A DNA stretch of 64,000 bases from Selaginella moellendorffii (lineage: Eukaryota; Streptophyta; Lycopodiopsida; Selaginellales; Selaginellaceae): contig NW_003314283.1 in NCBI RefSeq assembly GCF_000143415.4, positions 670,822 through 734,821 on the forward strand, read 5' to 3'. Under the pieces are notes generated by a model. It had not been told where the DNA came from. It was given only the letters and a program-made list of their open reading frames with translations, and ran no database searches. Made by a program: the position numbers and the translations under genes. This document shows positions 32,289-45,857 of the stretch, one piece after another (the stretch's first letter is position 1; every line of letters starts with the position of its first letter).

Positions 32289-32519
32289 TCAGCAGCAGCA
32301 GCAGAGCATGAGGCAGCACTCACAAGCCTCATAGCACATAAAGCAGCAGCAGCCCGTAAAGAGGCTACAAAAGACCAACCAAAACGCTCACTCGAAAATC
32401 CGAGCAAAGATCTAGCAAAGCAAAAGTGGAATTTACCATGCGTACAAGCAGCCCCTGTCCTCGCTCCTCGTTTGTATGCGGTCGCCAGAGCTCATTTGCT
32501 GGGCCTCTGGCGCATACAT
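32289..32519 (-). CDS. CYSTM micro-protein, copy 2
   Basis: Exons 32519-32437 and 32364-32289 join in frame (72-bp intron) to give 52 aa. The first exon has the same 83-bp length and splice phase as copy 1. The protein keeps [33 protein letters not shown] and the final four Cys, while differing at about ten positions. One codon is lost near the C-terminus. The spacer between the copies also shows homology (32,118-32,190 with 32,567-32,640). The pair therefore arose by tandem duplication of about 470 bp including the promoter. Confidence 0.8.
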
Positions 32520-32687
32520 CTTCTCCTTCTCCCTTGCAAAAGGTATGAAAAAACTAGAACACCGAGGATATCCGCGGCATCTAAAATCTCAGCCGTTAGC
32601 CCTCACCAACGGCGAGGATATAAGGCACGCGAGAATTCCTCTTTCGGGAATCTAGGGCTCGCTGATTAGATTCGTTTCTTCCATAGC

Positions 32688-32744
32688 GATGGCGGCGCTA
32701 TGGGGAGGAGTTTGGGCGAGCTCGAATACCGAGCACGAGCACTA
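32688..32744 (+). CDS. Possible 18-codon micro-ORF or first exon with upstream TATA
   Basis: GGATATAAGG at about 32,608 is followed 75 bp later by GCGATGGCGGCG, a good plant start context. The frame encodes MAALWGGVWASSNTEHEH and stops. It may be a micro-protein or a first exon whose partner I could not find. The region to 33,190 otherwise holds only the likely 3' untranslated part of NUP210 on the minus strand. Confidence 0.2.
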
Positions 32745-33193
32745 ACAGAAAGCCCGTGAGGGGATTCGTTCCCACGGGTTCACTTGGGTGCTTACAATCT
32801 TCTTTTCCTTTGCTGAGTGAGTGTTTCGTTCCATCATTTGGCAAAAGGCACAGAATCTCTCCTTTCTGTGTTTTTAATGCTGGTGGAACAAGATGAAACA
32901 AAACCTTGCATTCGTTTCAACCAGATTGTGGCTCTCCACAGCCTCTCTGGCGTACAAAGATGCATACAAGAAAAAAAAAACCATCGAAGTGAATCTCTCC
33001 TGTCCTGTGCTAGCAAAACACTACAAAACTTTGAGAATAAAAAAAAAGCTCAAAGCTCATCTTTGCGATCCATTCTCACACCAATCTTTGCGATCCTTTC
33101 TCACGATGAAACTCAACCTGGACGAGCCTGGAAAGAGAAGTAGAAAGTTTATCTCGAGCTAGCATGGCATACCTCTATACCTCGAGAGATCTT

Positions 33194-36100
33194 TCAGTAA
33201 GTCTTGGAAGGATCGGTTCGTCTCATGCCTTGCCTGCTGTAATACGGCGTCTGCTCGATCGTTCTACTCACGTACTCCGTGTAAGGCTGCGGCGGAGTCC
33301 TGCTATACGTTCTGTATTGGACGGGAGTTTGGATGGTGTCGTCCACGGCTCCATTCACCAGTACTCCCGAGGCACCGTCGTCCTGGACGACTTGCGCGAC
33401 CAGCGGCCGCCTTCGCGTTGGCGATGGCGTCGCCGGCGAGCTTCGGAGAGATCGCGGGAGGTCCAGGAGTTTGGTGCACAGGAACACGGGGAGGACGATC
33501 GCCACCAGAGTTATGACCGCCACCGTGAAGATCTGCTGGGACAGCGCTGCCACGTTAAATTGCCCGGCATCGTAAGCCATCGAAATCTCTTCGCGCTGGC
33601 CTGTATGATAGACAACGGACTTTGTAAGATCTCACACAAGTTCACCACGATGTAAATGCTTACCCGTAGTAGTCAGCAAAAAGACCAACTTGTCTGTGAA
33701 ACTCTTGTCTTCCTCGAGCAGCAGCACCTGAATAAGCAACAGCGTTGTACGTTCCCGTGTCCAAATGCCAAATATCCTGCACATACCTCGTAAACCGCAT
33801 GGCCGCAAACACCCGGCTCTTCTGTCCTGGTGAGCCTTTTCACCTCAACTGCATCCTTACGTTGCCATGAAACGGCAATCGCTCCTGAGAATCAAAGCGA
33901 TCAAACCAAGCCGGTACTACCACAAGGATACGTACCTACGGTTCCCACCACGGCTATCCTGCTCTTGTTCGACGTGACGGACAATTGAAGCTAAGAAGAA
34001 GAAAAGAACGCATCACATCGAGTGCCGAATGGAGCAACTGCATACCTGTGAAGGTGTGTCGATTATAGAAAATCCTCCAGCGAAGGTACAATCAGCAGAC
34101 CCAGCAACGCTTGGCGTTCGAGAAAGCACTGCTGTTACTGACATGCCTATCCGTCCTTTTGCATCACCCCGGTCTCTAGTAGCTCTCTTTGATTTCAGTT
34201 CTTGGTGCAAGTTATATGAAAGTTTCTCTGGCGCGTAGGGGAAAAACAAACAGTAGAACGTGCCTGAATCTGGATCATGCCACGGAGCTGCACGCCTGTA
34301 AAAAAACAGTGTTTACAACAGGTAACGCCAAGGTAATTCTTACCCAATGAACGATGGATCGACTTTGCAATCATAAGAAATAGGTCTACTTTCGCCGATC
34401 ACACCGACATCGTCTCCATGCGTATCTCTGAGTAACAGCACAAAACGTTAATAGATCAACTGTAAGAAGCCAACGTACTTGAATTTGACAGTAAATTTGT
34501 AGCCTTGGTCAGGGAAAGGAGCATTGGTGACGAATGGAAATGATGGAGCTTCAACAGTGACAGTGGATATGCCCACCACACTTAGAGATGTGTATGCTGT
34601 CAAACGTGAGCCGTTGAAGCTTACTGCAGAAAAAAAAGGAAATAAAGATTACTCCCAGCGAGTTAAGACCAAAACATCCTTACCAACAGTAGAGCCTTCC
34701 GAGAGAGCCTCGGCTTCCCCTGTGCGACTGTTCACAAGAACAATATGCTCGTTTCCACTAGACCATTGGCCGCGGTCCAGTGAAGAAACACCAGATGATA
34801 GAAAGCCTGTGTAGACGAAAGTAAGAACATTATGGGCAAATACACGCGTTACCTTTCCCAGCAATGGAAAAGTTTACACGATCTCCAATACGCATAACTG
34901 GATTACGTGGATAGACATATGCACCCACAAAAACCTGGAGAAACTTTGTTAAAACTGAAAAATACTATCACATGCTACTGTACCAGGATGTAATCGGCAA
35001 TGTCGACTTTCTGCTTTTGAGATATACGGATTAATGCTTTACCTTGCCGCAAGGCCTATGAGAAAGAAATATAATAATGATAGAAACTCAAGAGAAGCAA
35101 TACCTGCACAACAATCGCTACAGTCGTCGAACCACCAGAAGCTTCAAGCTTTGTGGCCTTCAAAGAAACCACATCAGCACGGTTCGTCTCTAGGGACAGC
35201 GGCAAAGACTCCAAATCTACTTCGAAAAACGGTGTTCCTGGAGGCACAATTTTTTTAGTGTCGCCTTTCGATGATCGAAATTTCAGCACCTATATTGTCG
35301 CGCAAATTAACAATAAAAGTATGTTGTGTTCCGACAGAAAGTTCGGAAACATGAACTCTGTCCCCAACAGTCATTTGTGCCACCTGTTTAAACAAAGCGT
35401 TCATTACGTGCAAGAAAGAAAGGATCTGATAATGTACCTCTGCAACTCTGACACACACAGCAATCTCGGATCGGCCAGCATCTCTGTCTTTCGCATGTAT
35501 ACAGGCAACATCCATCCTGTCAGCTGTGTTGATACGTCCATCGTCAATAGTGAATATTTCGCTGCCGGCAACTCCGTCCTGAGAAAGATATCAACAACGC
35601 TGAGGCTTGAAAAGAAGTCGAAATAGAGACGTACATGCATCAGAGTATATGTAATCGCTCGAGTTGTCAATCCATCTACCACCCGCTGAGGCAGTAATTT
35701 TGAAGATCTGTGGCCTGGGGGAAGTACCCAGGTCGCCAGCATTCCAAGTGCCAATGGAGGATCGGGGATCACAGAGATCGATCCTGATGCTGAATAATTT
35801 TTGGGAACCGAATGCCCGCCCAGGGTATGGAATTGACAAATAAAGCTCACAGAAACAGTGGTCATACCAGCAGATCTGAAACACATAAAGTTGTCAGTAT
35901 TTTTCAAACAGCATAAAAATGAACTGACTTTCCAAAAACTCTTGCAGAGAAACCTGCATCAACTAGGCAGGTGGATTCGCTACCTCCATCAGGAAGCTTC
36001 TGAGTATGACCTGAACTAGCCGGCTTTACGCTTTCCAGTTGCAGAACCTAAAACGCTTAACCAGTAAACGCAAATAAATTGTGAAAGTGTTTACCTCCTC

Positions 36101-39100
36101 GTCCGCAACGAGCCATTCATAGTTTGTACACATCTCAAAGAAAGAGAAAAGATTTCCCTGCGGAACTTATCAGACATGTTTTACAAAATAAAAAAGAAAA
36201 GAAAAAAGAAAAAAGAAAAAAGAAACAAAACGAAAACAGCGTATTACCTCGTTAGAGAAAGGATAAATCGACATTTCCCTTCCCGTTCCAAGCTGCCCTC
36301 CTCTAACCTCCAAATACATTGAAACAGGTATAGCCACTGTTATCTCAGTAAAGGCTTCACCAAGCAAATTCCCGTCGTTATCAAATGCTCTTGCTAAAAT
36401 AACCTGCAAAATGATAAGGTTTCATGAGAAATTCCGTGACTACTGACAAACCTCATTCCCAGCCGATTTTGCCGTGACCAGTCCTGAATTGCGATCCACA
36501 ACAGCAATTAAAGACTCCGAGCTGGAAAACTCAACAACTTTTCCAGTCCTTGGGCCTCCATGAACAACAAGCTGAAACAGTACAAAAATCAACATTTTTC
36601 TACATTTTAATAATCACTTACCATGAACTGTGCCCCAGGTGCCATTAGTAATGGCGATGGAATAACTTTCAGTGGAGCATACACCTCAGCCTTAACAACG
36701 GTACTATGTATTTCACGACCGGTAGCTTTTTGAGCAGTAACCTGTATTAGAATCTTGTCAGTCAAACGGTTTGCAATGGCGACAACATACGTGGAAACTG
36801 CTGAAACCAATGTCGGCACCCTGAATGTAAAAGGAATTTCCCGGTACTCGAGTTGACGTCTGGTTTACAAGGCTAATAATTTCGTCTTGAAGGTGGACAT
36901 GGATGTTAAAAAGCACAAACTGCAAATGAAATAAATTACGTTACAAATGAGGAAAACTTCACAGTAAAATACCTGTGATGGATCAAAGGTACGCCCAGTA
37001 CTATCCCCTACTTGCAGGTGAACCTCCAACATTGTTCCCAACTGCAACAAACTCCTTCAGTAAAAAGTAAACAAAAGTAACGCCTTTCACCTCCATGGTT
37101 ACAACGTCGGGTACAACTTTGATCCACGATATGTCAACTACGTGCACCTGGAAAGGGTTAATAAGTTTGAAGCGGATGCTGTAAAAGCTGAAAACATACC
37201 AAAGCATTTGCTGAAGCAGGACTAGCCAAACCAACGTCAAGTATAGAAACAACTGCAATTCCCATGGCTCTTGCAGCAACTACGAGGTGTGATACACGAG
37301 GTCCAGTCGGTGGATGAATAACGACGGCTATTCTAGAGTCATTAACGTGTGACTCAATATCGTTCGTGCCTCCGAGAACTTGCAAGGTCGCCTATCAGAC
37401 CAATTAGCCGTTTAAAAACCATACCACGAAAACTCACCTTGGCGTCTGGGTGGCCAAAAAGTAAAGTCTCCTTTGGCTCCAGCCTTAGTGCTGCAACGAG
37501 TTGTAATTGAGCAGCGTCATGCAAGAACGGCTTGGCTTGCTTTAGCAAACTAGCTGCCGCAACAACTGTTAACACTGGTAGTTTTGACTGTTTCAGATGT
37601 GTCAAAGTCGCTCTTACTGCACACTACAAACGGAATAGTGAATACGTGAATATGATTTCTTAAACTTGTATCTTACCAGTCCCACGGTATTTTGGAGGCC
37701 AAGGGTCCTCTCCCATCTGTCCGGAGGCATGTCGAGATCATCCCAGTATGCGAGAGCATCGCACTCGTCCAAATGCCAGGAAAGAGCCATTGACGATGTG
37801 TTCGCAAATGGCCTTCCAGAACTGTGAAGACCCAGTGCGGCAACTCGAATAGAGCGACTGTTTAATACCGTAACTGGCAGCAAACGCTTTCTTTCCTGAT
37901 CACGCTCCAACTGAACTACTGACTTGATAATATGCTGACTATTATCTGTGTCAACGCATGAAAGTCAGCTAAAGTGATCTACAACAGTTGGCATACCTGA
38001 CTCGTCAATAATGAGAACGATTGAGCTAGGAACGTCACAAACAACCAGTAAACTAGAACTGGCCACAACGTTCACTGGTCCTTCAAGATCTTGGTAGCCA
38101 CGACGAAATATGAGCGTCTAAATGCAGAAAAACAAATTAGTTTGCAAGCATCGTAATAACAAAAAAAGGTTCTTACGTAATTGCCGAAGTCGGAACAGCC
38201 AACGAAGAAGACTCGTCCGCCACCATCCGTTGAGCGAGTGACGAGAACTTCCTCTGACGCTTTCCCTCCGGCTTCGGAAGAAACGATTTCGTGGAACTCT
38301 AAAAATTGTGATTCCTGCCTCCAGCGTTCGGGGCCACCTACTAGCATGACCTTGATGCCACTCCCCACAACAAGTAGCAGCTCCTTCAAATTGTGACATG
38401 TACTTTGACCGGAAGTGTCGCTACAGCTGTATCCACCGCAAGAATTTCCATCCGAGACCTGTTGTAGAGCTAGAGGAGCGTACGAAGCTATCGCCCAAGA
38501 CGTTTCCAAAGCGGCTGCTGCCTCGACAGTTGAAACTTTCAAGGATCCCGTGACGGTTGCCCTGCCTGGTCGCAATGGCAAGATTGCGTTCCATGCACAT
38601 ACAACTTGAGAGGAGCTTTCTTCCGGCCTTAAATAAGATGAGATGTCCGATAATGTAAATGGACCCGATGAATCCACAAACTTGAAGTTGCCGTCCACAC
38701 CGAAAAGGTCCCATTGCACAAAACTATTATAGACGTCACATCTGGAGTAAGCGTGACCTGTTTGGCGAGGTTAATGTTTAATGACAAAGAAAAAGGAGAA
38801 GCTTACCAGCCGGCGTTGTCAAGCTCACGGCGACTGGAAGAATGGTGTTTATCTCGACTTCAACAGGAAGACCATGAACAACAGTGATGGATGATGGAAC
38901 AGACACCTCCACGTGGATCTGAAAAAGATAAGAGCAGTTGTAGGTTCTTATCAGTAACCAGGACCACTATTACCTCATCAACGTTTAGCAAGTCTTTTGC
39001 CGACGACGCGCGAATTACTGTTTTCCCGGGTCCTTTGCTCAAAATTTTTCCAAGTGCATTCACAGTTGCGACGCTTGGATTCGTTGAGGACCATACGTAA

Positions 39101-41054
39101 TCGCTAGATATATCTCCGCAGCCTAGAAGAGGAGAAAAATAAAGCCAAAAGCAATCAGTTAGCAGATATAAGTTACCAAATTTTTCTAAAACTGAACCTC
39201 CTTCAGCTTTTAACTGGTACTCCTGCGAAGATCCTGGGCTCCAAGGAAGAAATACAGCGCGGACACTTGTTGCACGCTCCAGAGCTATTAAAACAGGGGG
39301 GCACACAACAACTGCTTGCTCAAGCTTTAGCAACTGCATCAAATTGCACGATTGAGCCAAGAAAAGTAATACAACAATACAAAGCACCTTCACATCAGAA
39401 TCAACGTTGTAGACAAGTTTAGCCACTATAGTTCCAGCGCCCTCAGTATTAGCTTTCAGCAACGTCGCATTTTGCCATCCATGTTCGGATGAAACATCTT
39501 CGGGAACTTCAACAGCTTCCCAGTACGGCAGGTACGTGAAAAGAAGTCTCAAATCGTTACTCTGTCGCATACAAAAGTTAGCAAATAAACAATAACGAAG
39601 AAGGAAAAGACCTGCGTCAGGTAAAGAGCGCGAGCGGAGTCGAGAGCAAACGCCCGAACATTAACCACGTACTCCCTGCCAGACACGATGTACCAAGTTT
39701 CCCCTGATACCCTGCCTTCTACATCCAGCTTGCGAGAATGCGCTTCCTTTTTGTAAAGGGGTAGGAGGTGAAGTTCTAGTCTTGTGGGAATGACAACATG
39801 CACAGTAGCCATTTGTTGATGCCCTTTCACTCTGACGTCTTCCACGATAACATTCGTTACGCCCACAACTTTTGCAGCAATAAGAGCGCTGTGTTGGTCA
39901 ACCGAAGCGACAGCCTCGTTTGTAACAGACCACTTGTGATATACAGAAGGCAATGGAATCTCTGCATGGTCGCACAAACACGTGAGTTCAAACAGAAGTC
40001 CGTGAAAACAGAGAAACATGTATACCTGATAAGACGTTTTTACGCATAGCCTTCAACTTGAACCGAAAGCTCGTTCCCGGAATAATATACAGAGGAGAGT
40101 GCGGCTCCAGAGAGATCGCCTCGGCAACAGTCAAGACCAATGTATCATCCAGCTCTTCCATTCTCGGTTCCACTAGCCTGGCTTTTACTCTCTCCTGTCC
40201 AGTACTCACTCCTCGGACAACGTATAAATCAGATCCAAACCCCTGAAGCACAGGCACACACAGAAAGATGAATTCTTTTCAGCGAATCGAATGGATGTCT
40301 ACCTGGTCCTCCAACTCTATTTGAGTACCAAGGTCTCCGCACATACAGCCGCAGTCGCTCAAAGGACTGTCTTTGAGAGGAACGTGTAGTAATTTTTGAG
40401 GAAGCGTTTCACCAGCAGGATCAAACGAAGATAGCTGCCACGCGAATTTCAATCCCACCAGCGATGAAAACACATTCTCTGGAAAGAAGACAGGAACCGC
40501 TCAATCGATCACAAACTAAAACACCAATCGTTTACCTTCGGCATCGAAAGCACGAATGCGCAGCGTCGCCCATCCATCGAGATCGAGTTTCACGGAGTGA
40601 TGAAATATTTGTATCCGAGAGATCTTATCGATGAAGACCTCGCAGCGCAGAATTTCCCCCGTGACAGTGTCGGTGGCATGGACCGCCGTCGCTTGCCTCT
40701 CCTCGAATGGAGAAAGCGGCGTGATCAAAGCGCTGGTCGAGCAATCGCTGGACGTGCCGTTGTACTCTGGAACAAGCGAGATAATGTCGTGATGATCCCA
40801 AGTCCTGTCCGAAGAACACGATCGATCAATCCAAATATCTCTACTGTTCCACAAGAATGCCGCTCAGCTCACCAAACGAAGCAGCCATCGGTTCCCTGGA
40901 GCCGATAGCGCACTGGAGTCGTCGTCCTCGGCGGAAGAAGAACATTGAGATTGCTGATGTGAGGCCTTCCTCCACGCGCGGGCAGCAATCCCAAGAACAA
41001 GAACAGAATCGCCGACGCTAGCAGCAGTGTATTCCTGATCCCGGCATTCGCCAT
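33194..41054 (-). CDS. NUP210: Nuclear pore membrane glycoprotein 210 (NUP210/gp210)
   Basis: Large single-pass nucleoporin anchored in the pore membrane, mostly lumenal. The first exon (from the ATG at 41054) carries a signal peptide, MANAGIRNTLLLASAILFLF. Family text follows: GCFVW and SWDHHDIISLVPEYNG across the first intron, CEVFIDKISRIQIFHHSVKL, then many Ig-like segments over 7.8 kb. The last exon (33,580-33,194) supplies the transmembrane helix, IFTVAVITLVAIVLPVFL, and a basic tail. The gene is split into many short exons by introns of about 50-60 bp. I did not resolve every one, so the coordinates are the whole coding span. An in-frame ATG at 41099 would add 15 residues before the signal peptide and is less likely. 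Confidence 0.92.
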
Positions 41055-41484
41055 GATCTCGACCGCGCTGTCACGCGGGCACCATTTCTTCTCCAACACC
41101 TACCTAAAACCCTAAGCCCTAATCCGCCATAGCCAGAGGAAGATTCTCAAAAGCTTAAAGAATCTTTTCAAATCCAAAACATTCGCGCTTCTTTTTTATT
41201 ACCACACACAACCCCATTCCGCAAAAACAAATGTTTTATGATACTATACAAAGAATTGCGCCTCCTCCTTACCATAGCTTTTCCATTCTTTCTACAAGCT
41301 CCAATTTTTTCTTCTTCTTTCTTCTTCCTTCTTCCTCTCCTTGCTTGCACCAATTCGACAATCACGAAAAGATTGATCTCTATATATGATCGAGCCTTGA
41401 ATGACCACGCCACCAATAAAACTTCACTACCTTCTATGTGAAGAGCGCTCTGGAACGAGAAAAAACCCAGAAGAATCGTTAGAA

Positions 41485-42632
41485 CTATGGCAAAGAAATC
41501 TCGAAAACTCGTACAAACCTCTCCCAATCGGTCTCAATTGCTGTGGTAGCCGGTTTTGGAGGTGTGGAGATGAAATTCCCTGCCGATGTTTCAAAGGTTT
41601 CCCACTGGGTCGTGACAACAATGGCGGCCGCGTTGCTGCTACTGGACGAGTTTTTCGCGGGGCTTTGCTCCTTGGCTGCAACACTTGGAGGAGACGAGTT
41701 CTTCATTTTCAACGCGTCGAGGGCTTCCACAAATTTTTGGACTCTCCTGACCTTCGAGACAAAGAAACAAGCAGAGAAGTCAAGCACTCGCATCAGGAAT
41801 CCAGATCCAAGGTTTTACCTGAATCCTTCTTTGGGCTTTAGCGTCACCAAAAGCTTCGATCCCATCCAGCTTCAGCAGCAGCATCATCAGGGCCTCGGTT
41901 AGCGAGTCGAATTCCGACTCGGGGACCTCGACTCGTCTGTGAACATCGTTCTCTACCGTCAAAACCTGCAAATCCGAGAGAGAAGAAACACATAAGCCGG
42001 AGAGAAACGCTAAGCAAAGAAAACAAGAAAAGAGAGGAGTAGTACCCTTTCAGCAAGCTTATCGACCTCAGACTTAATGGCCGACACAGCTTTGGAGGTC
42101 CTCAAGATTCGTTCGTTGTGTCGGGACTCCTCTTGCTTCCTCTCGCGACTCTCGGGATCCTCGATGAGCACTACTTTCGCCTTGTCCTTCACTCCAACTA
42201 GATGCAAGTAATCGCCACTGTCCTTCTCCTTCCCTCTGTAAAGGATCCTTTGCTCCCGGGCTTGCAACCCAGTCGGCTGGACGAGCAATTTCTTCAAATC
42301 ACCTGAAACACCACCACGAATCTATCAGCAATTGAGCTGGGCGACACCACACAGATCTAAGAACACCCACAAAGCAAAGAAAGAAAAAACCAAACCAAGA
42401 ACAAGAACTTACCAAAAGTCGCGTATGGAGAGATCGTGACCTCGTGATACACTGCCCCATGAGAAACCTTGACACGAATCGTCGCCCCGGACATGCTCTG
42501 CTCGGCGGTCTCGTCCCTCTTCTGGACCAGCATTCCACCCGGCCGCATCTCCCAATCGATCTTCTCGGCTGGAGCTCCCGGCCGCGCCATCGCCCGCATT
42601 TCAGCATACCCTTTCTTCTTGGATTCCCTCAT
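41485..42632 (-). CDS. BAG family molecular chaperone regulator (ubiquitin-like + BAG domains)
   Basis: Nucleotide-exchange cofactor for Hsp70. Four exons, 42632-42413, 42302-42046, 41965-41819 and 41751-41485, give 296 aa. Domain order is the plant BAG1-4 layout: a basic N-terminus; a ubiquitin-like domain (IRVKVSHGAVYHEVTISPYATFGDLKKLL ... LYRGKEKDSGDYLH); the BAG helices (AVSAIKSEVDKLAERV ... ALMMLLLKLDGIEAF ... RRVQKFVEALDALK); and a C-terminal VVTTQWETFET motif. All junctions keep frame. It is tandem with NUP210 on the same strand, 431 bp upstream of its start. Confidence 0.92.
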
Positions 42633-44361
42633 CTACGCTGTATGCTGCTCTCCTAGATCTGGCGCCAAGAAATCTGCTGCTGGCTCCAGCGCCCCAGTGA
42701 CGCTCTCATCCAGCCCGGAATTGGAGCCACATTTCGGAGCTCCGCGATGGAATCCGTCGCTCCCCCTGCTTTACACTCGTCGCTCGCGACCAAACCCTAG
42801 CGGGCAAACGGGGCCCAGTGGGAGATCCGTCGCTTTCACTCGCAATAAAGCTCACCAGCAACGGCGACTGCTCGCGGACATCGCCGCGATCGCCACTGCG
42901 ACTCTCTCTCACTCCGCCATAGCCGAGCTCGCCAAGAACCCTAGCGCCATAGCCGCCACAGCTGCCCGCCATTTCTCTCTATATCCCTAATTACTCCACT
43001 CCCTGCCATAGCCGGGACAGGGAGCCACATCGCAGCCGTCCGTTTGAAAATCCAACGGCTCACATGAGTGCCACCTGGACGAAGATCCAACTGCAGCAAT
43101 CCGACAGGGCGGGGTAATTCTCCACGTGCACCGTAAATGTCGGTGCGTGGGATACATCTCAACCGTCCAGGCGAGCAATTATTCGACGGTCGAGATCGCC
43201 ACGAAATATTTCCATTGTCCGTTCTATACAAACCAAATCATATGACCAATCGTTCAATCAAACCTCCACGAAAAAATTTTCCATGCGTGTTTTTAGACAT
43301 TCTCAAGGTTCTGGGTTTCTAATTTCTCGCAAGACATCACTTCTTTCTTCCACGAGTCTCTTTCTCTTTCCACCATTTTTTTAAGCGTCTCGTGACCCGA
43401 AAGCCTGGGCTCTAGAGAGCCAAAAAAAAAAGCAAAAAGAACTCGCGATTGGTGGCTACAAGCCCAAAGCAAGACAAGTGAATGAATGCTGGAAATCTCT
43501 TACGTGGTAAAAGTCACCAGGCCAGCGCGAGCGATCGATCGATCAAAGCATCACCGATCTTTGTCTCCCGACTCTGACTCGTCTACGAACACAGCGTACA
43601 GAGCCACTGCAGCCTTTACCAAGAATCATAAACCTGGGAACTGTAAAAAACTGTAGAGAAGTGACGTCCACGAACAAAGAAATAATATGCAAAGGCTCTA
43701 CCTTGGAAGTCGAGGAAGTAAAAACTCCACGTACACTACAGTCGCGTCCCGGGATCGTAAAATCTCCTATCACGAAGAAAAAAACAAAGCTTTGCTGCCA
43801 TGGCCGACGTGTGACTCAAGGATAGCAAGCACCGACACTTGGCGTAGATCCAACGAATCTTTTCTGTTCCTTTGGCGAGCTCCTCCTTCCTGGTGGGTGA
43901 AACATCACACACAAAACGCATACCCAGTAAGAGCTTCACGAAGGAAAGAAGAAGACCCACCAAAAAGGCTTGCATTCTTTTCTCTGTTTGTGATTGATCG
44001 ATGGAACTCTCCATCAGCAAAATTTGGAGTCTCTGCGAAGATTCTCAATCCTTCTTCTTCTTCTATTTTGCTTTGGCGTAATGCTAGCTTTACTGTTGTT
44101 TGCATCAGCGTCGGCCTGGTGGGGGCATCGGTCGATGGCATGTCTCTCGCCTTTTGACAATCTGTACCACAAAAAAAAAAAAGCAAGCCTCTAGTGAGTG
44201 TTCTTCGAATTAAGAAAGACTACCAACTTAAGAAGCCCACGCAATCAAAAAAGAAAAACAAAGAAAAAAAAACGAGAAGTGGCATGTTTCAGTGCTGCCA
44301 TGTTTACCGTACCAAGTGTGCTGCCAGAGAGCAAAAACTAAAAGTGGCTGCGACCATGTCG
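42633..44361. other. Intergenic between BAG and GPATCH11-like genes
   Basis: No firm gene. A plus-strand frame ending at 42990 (LADIAAIATATLSHSAIAELAKNP) looks helical but has no convincing start, and it overlaps the BAG first exon. Frames on both strands at 43,540-44,190 lack motifs. The left part should hold the BAG promoter. Confidence 0.35.
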
Positions 44362-45690
44362 CTAGTGAGCATCTTCGTCAAGCCCCGGACACGAGCCCTC
44401 CATTTCCTCTGCGGAATCATACTGCAATAACGTGCAACTTGTGATGTTAGCATCCGACATAATCTTTCGTTTCTGTCCTTTAAGAAAATTAATTCTAAAA
44501 CAATTCCTGACTGATCCACGTCTAAGCATTACCTTGCATCCACAGTAGACGCAATAGAAAAATCGCCTCCGCAAGTCCTCTACAATTCTCATCAAGTCCT
44601 GCCGAGCACACAAACAAGTTAAGCACGATCTCCACAAAAAAGAAACCAAGCCAAGAAAACGAAAAGAAAGCGAGCACTAAGTACCTCTTCTGTCACCACA
44701 ACCTCGTCTTCCTCCTCCTCTTTGTCGTCGTCTCCATTGTCATCTTCTCTCTTGACTTCTCCTCGCGAAATTCCAGCAAGCTCCTCGAGTTGAGCCAGTG
44801 CCGAGGCCGCCTTTTTGTAGTCACGACTTATCTTTCCAGCCTGCCAAGAACTCCTTTGGCGATCCTGGAAATCTCTGCGACTCACGTCATCGATCTTCCT
44901 TTTCAAGTCCCGCTGGATCTCTTGTTGCTTCGCTGCTCTCGCTTTGAATCGTCGCTCCCTCTCGTCAACCCCGAGTCCCGTCCGGGAGTGTTTGACATCA
45001 ACCTTGAGTGGCTCCAGAGCTCCTTGTCCGTGCTTGCCGAGAGCTCCACCGGGCTTGTATCCCATCTGCTGGAGGAGCTTAAAACCGATGTTGGAGGATG
45101 GTATCGCCGTGTTTAATCCCTCCGTGAGCTGGGCTTGCTCGGACTTTTTCGCTCGCTCGCGGGACTCTTTACGTTTGTCTTTCCAGTGCAGCTTTCCCTT
45201 GCTTTCCTTCGTCTGGCTGCTTGCCTGAGAAGTAAAACAAAACTCTAAAGTTTAGTGTCATGGTTGGCACGCCACGCAACGAGGAACATCGACAAGGTAG
45301 CAAAATCCAACCACAAGCAAGAAGAATTTTTTAAAAAAGCTGCGTTGCAGCCACCAGAAAACAAGCGAGGAATTACAAAGTGGAGAAACAACAAAACCAG
45401 GATCGAAAGGAGACCGTAGCCCAAATGAACAAACAAAACATCGAAGCCAGCATAAACAACCAAAGAAAAACGAACAAAATCTCTCACAGTTTGCTAGCAT
45501 GCTTTCACAAAAGGAGAATGCATTAGGCTAAGGAAGAACGCACAGAACAACTCAAGAAAATCGCTAGCACAGGCAAATATCTACTCACCGCTGGGATTGG
45601 CGCCTTCTTCTTCCCATCCTGGAGGTGCTTTGGATCCAAGAAGCAGCCCAGATCTGCCATGTAGTCATCGTCCTCTCCTCCTCCCTCCAT
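44362..45690 (-). CDS. G-patch domain protein, GPATCH11-like
   Basis: Four exons, 45690-45589, 45224-44685, 44598-44533 and 44421-44362, give 255 aa. G-patch proteins usually activate DEAH helicases in RNA processing. The N-terminus, EDDDYMADLGCFL, recalls the DYMS start of GPATCH11. The G-patch is GFKLLQQMGYKPGGALGKHGQGALEPL. Basic helices follow, then an acidic stretch. The C-terminal zinc-like YCVYCGCKY ... SCPGLDEDAH matches the family's Cys-rich end. All splice junctions keep frame. Confidence 0.9.
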
Positions 45691-45857
45691 TTTTCCAAAA
45701 CCCTAAACTCACAATGCTGAGGATATTCGCCCTTTACTCGATTTATAGGTTTCTCTACTAAATTTTAGTATGATTTACCTTTGACTGCTGGACAGGAGTC
45801 CACTGTATCGAAAACGAGCTTTGGTCTGACAATTGGATTGATTTTGTAATTTCTAAA

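Larger units (their letters stand above)
31807..32640. repeat. Tandem duplication carrying the CYSTM pair
   Basis: Units of about 31,805-32,190 and 32,287-32,640 align end to end. Each upstream part carries a conserved block with CCGTTAG...CCAACGG, an imperfect inverted repeat likely to belong to the promoter. Confidence 0.75.

Noticed and set aside
42469-42990. 173-codon plus-strand frame overlapping the BAG first exon
   Set aside because: Its first half is the shadow of BAG exon 1, and the helical second half has no supported start.
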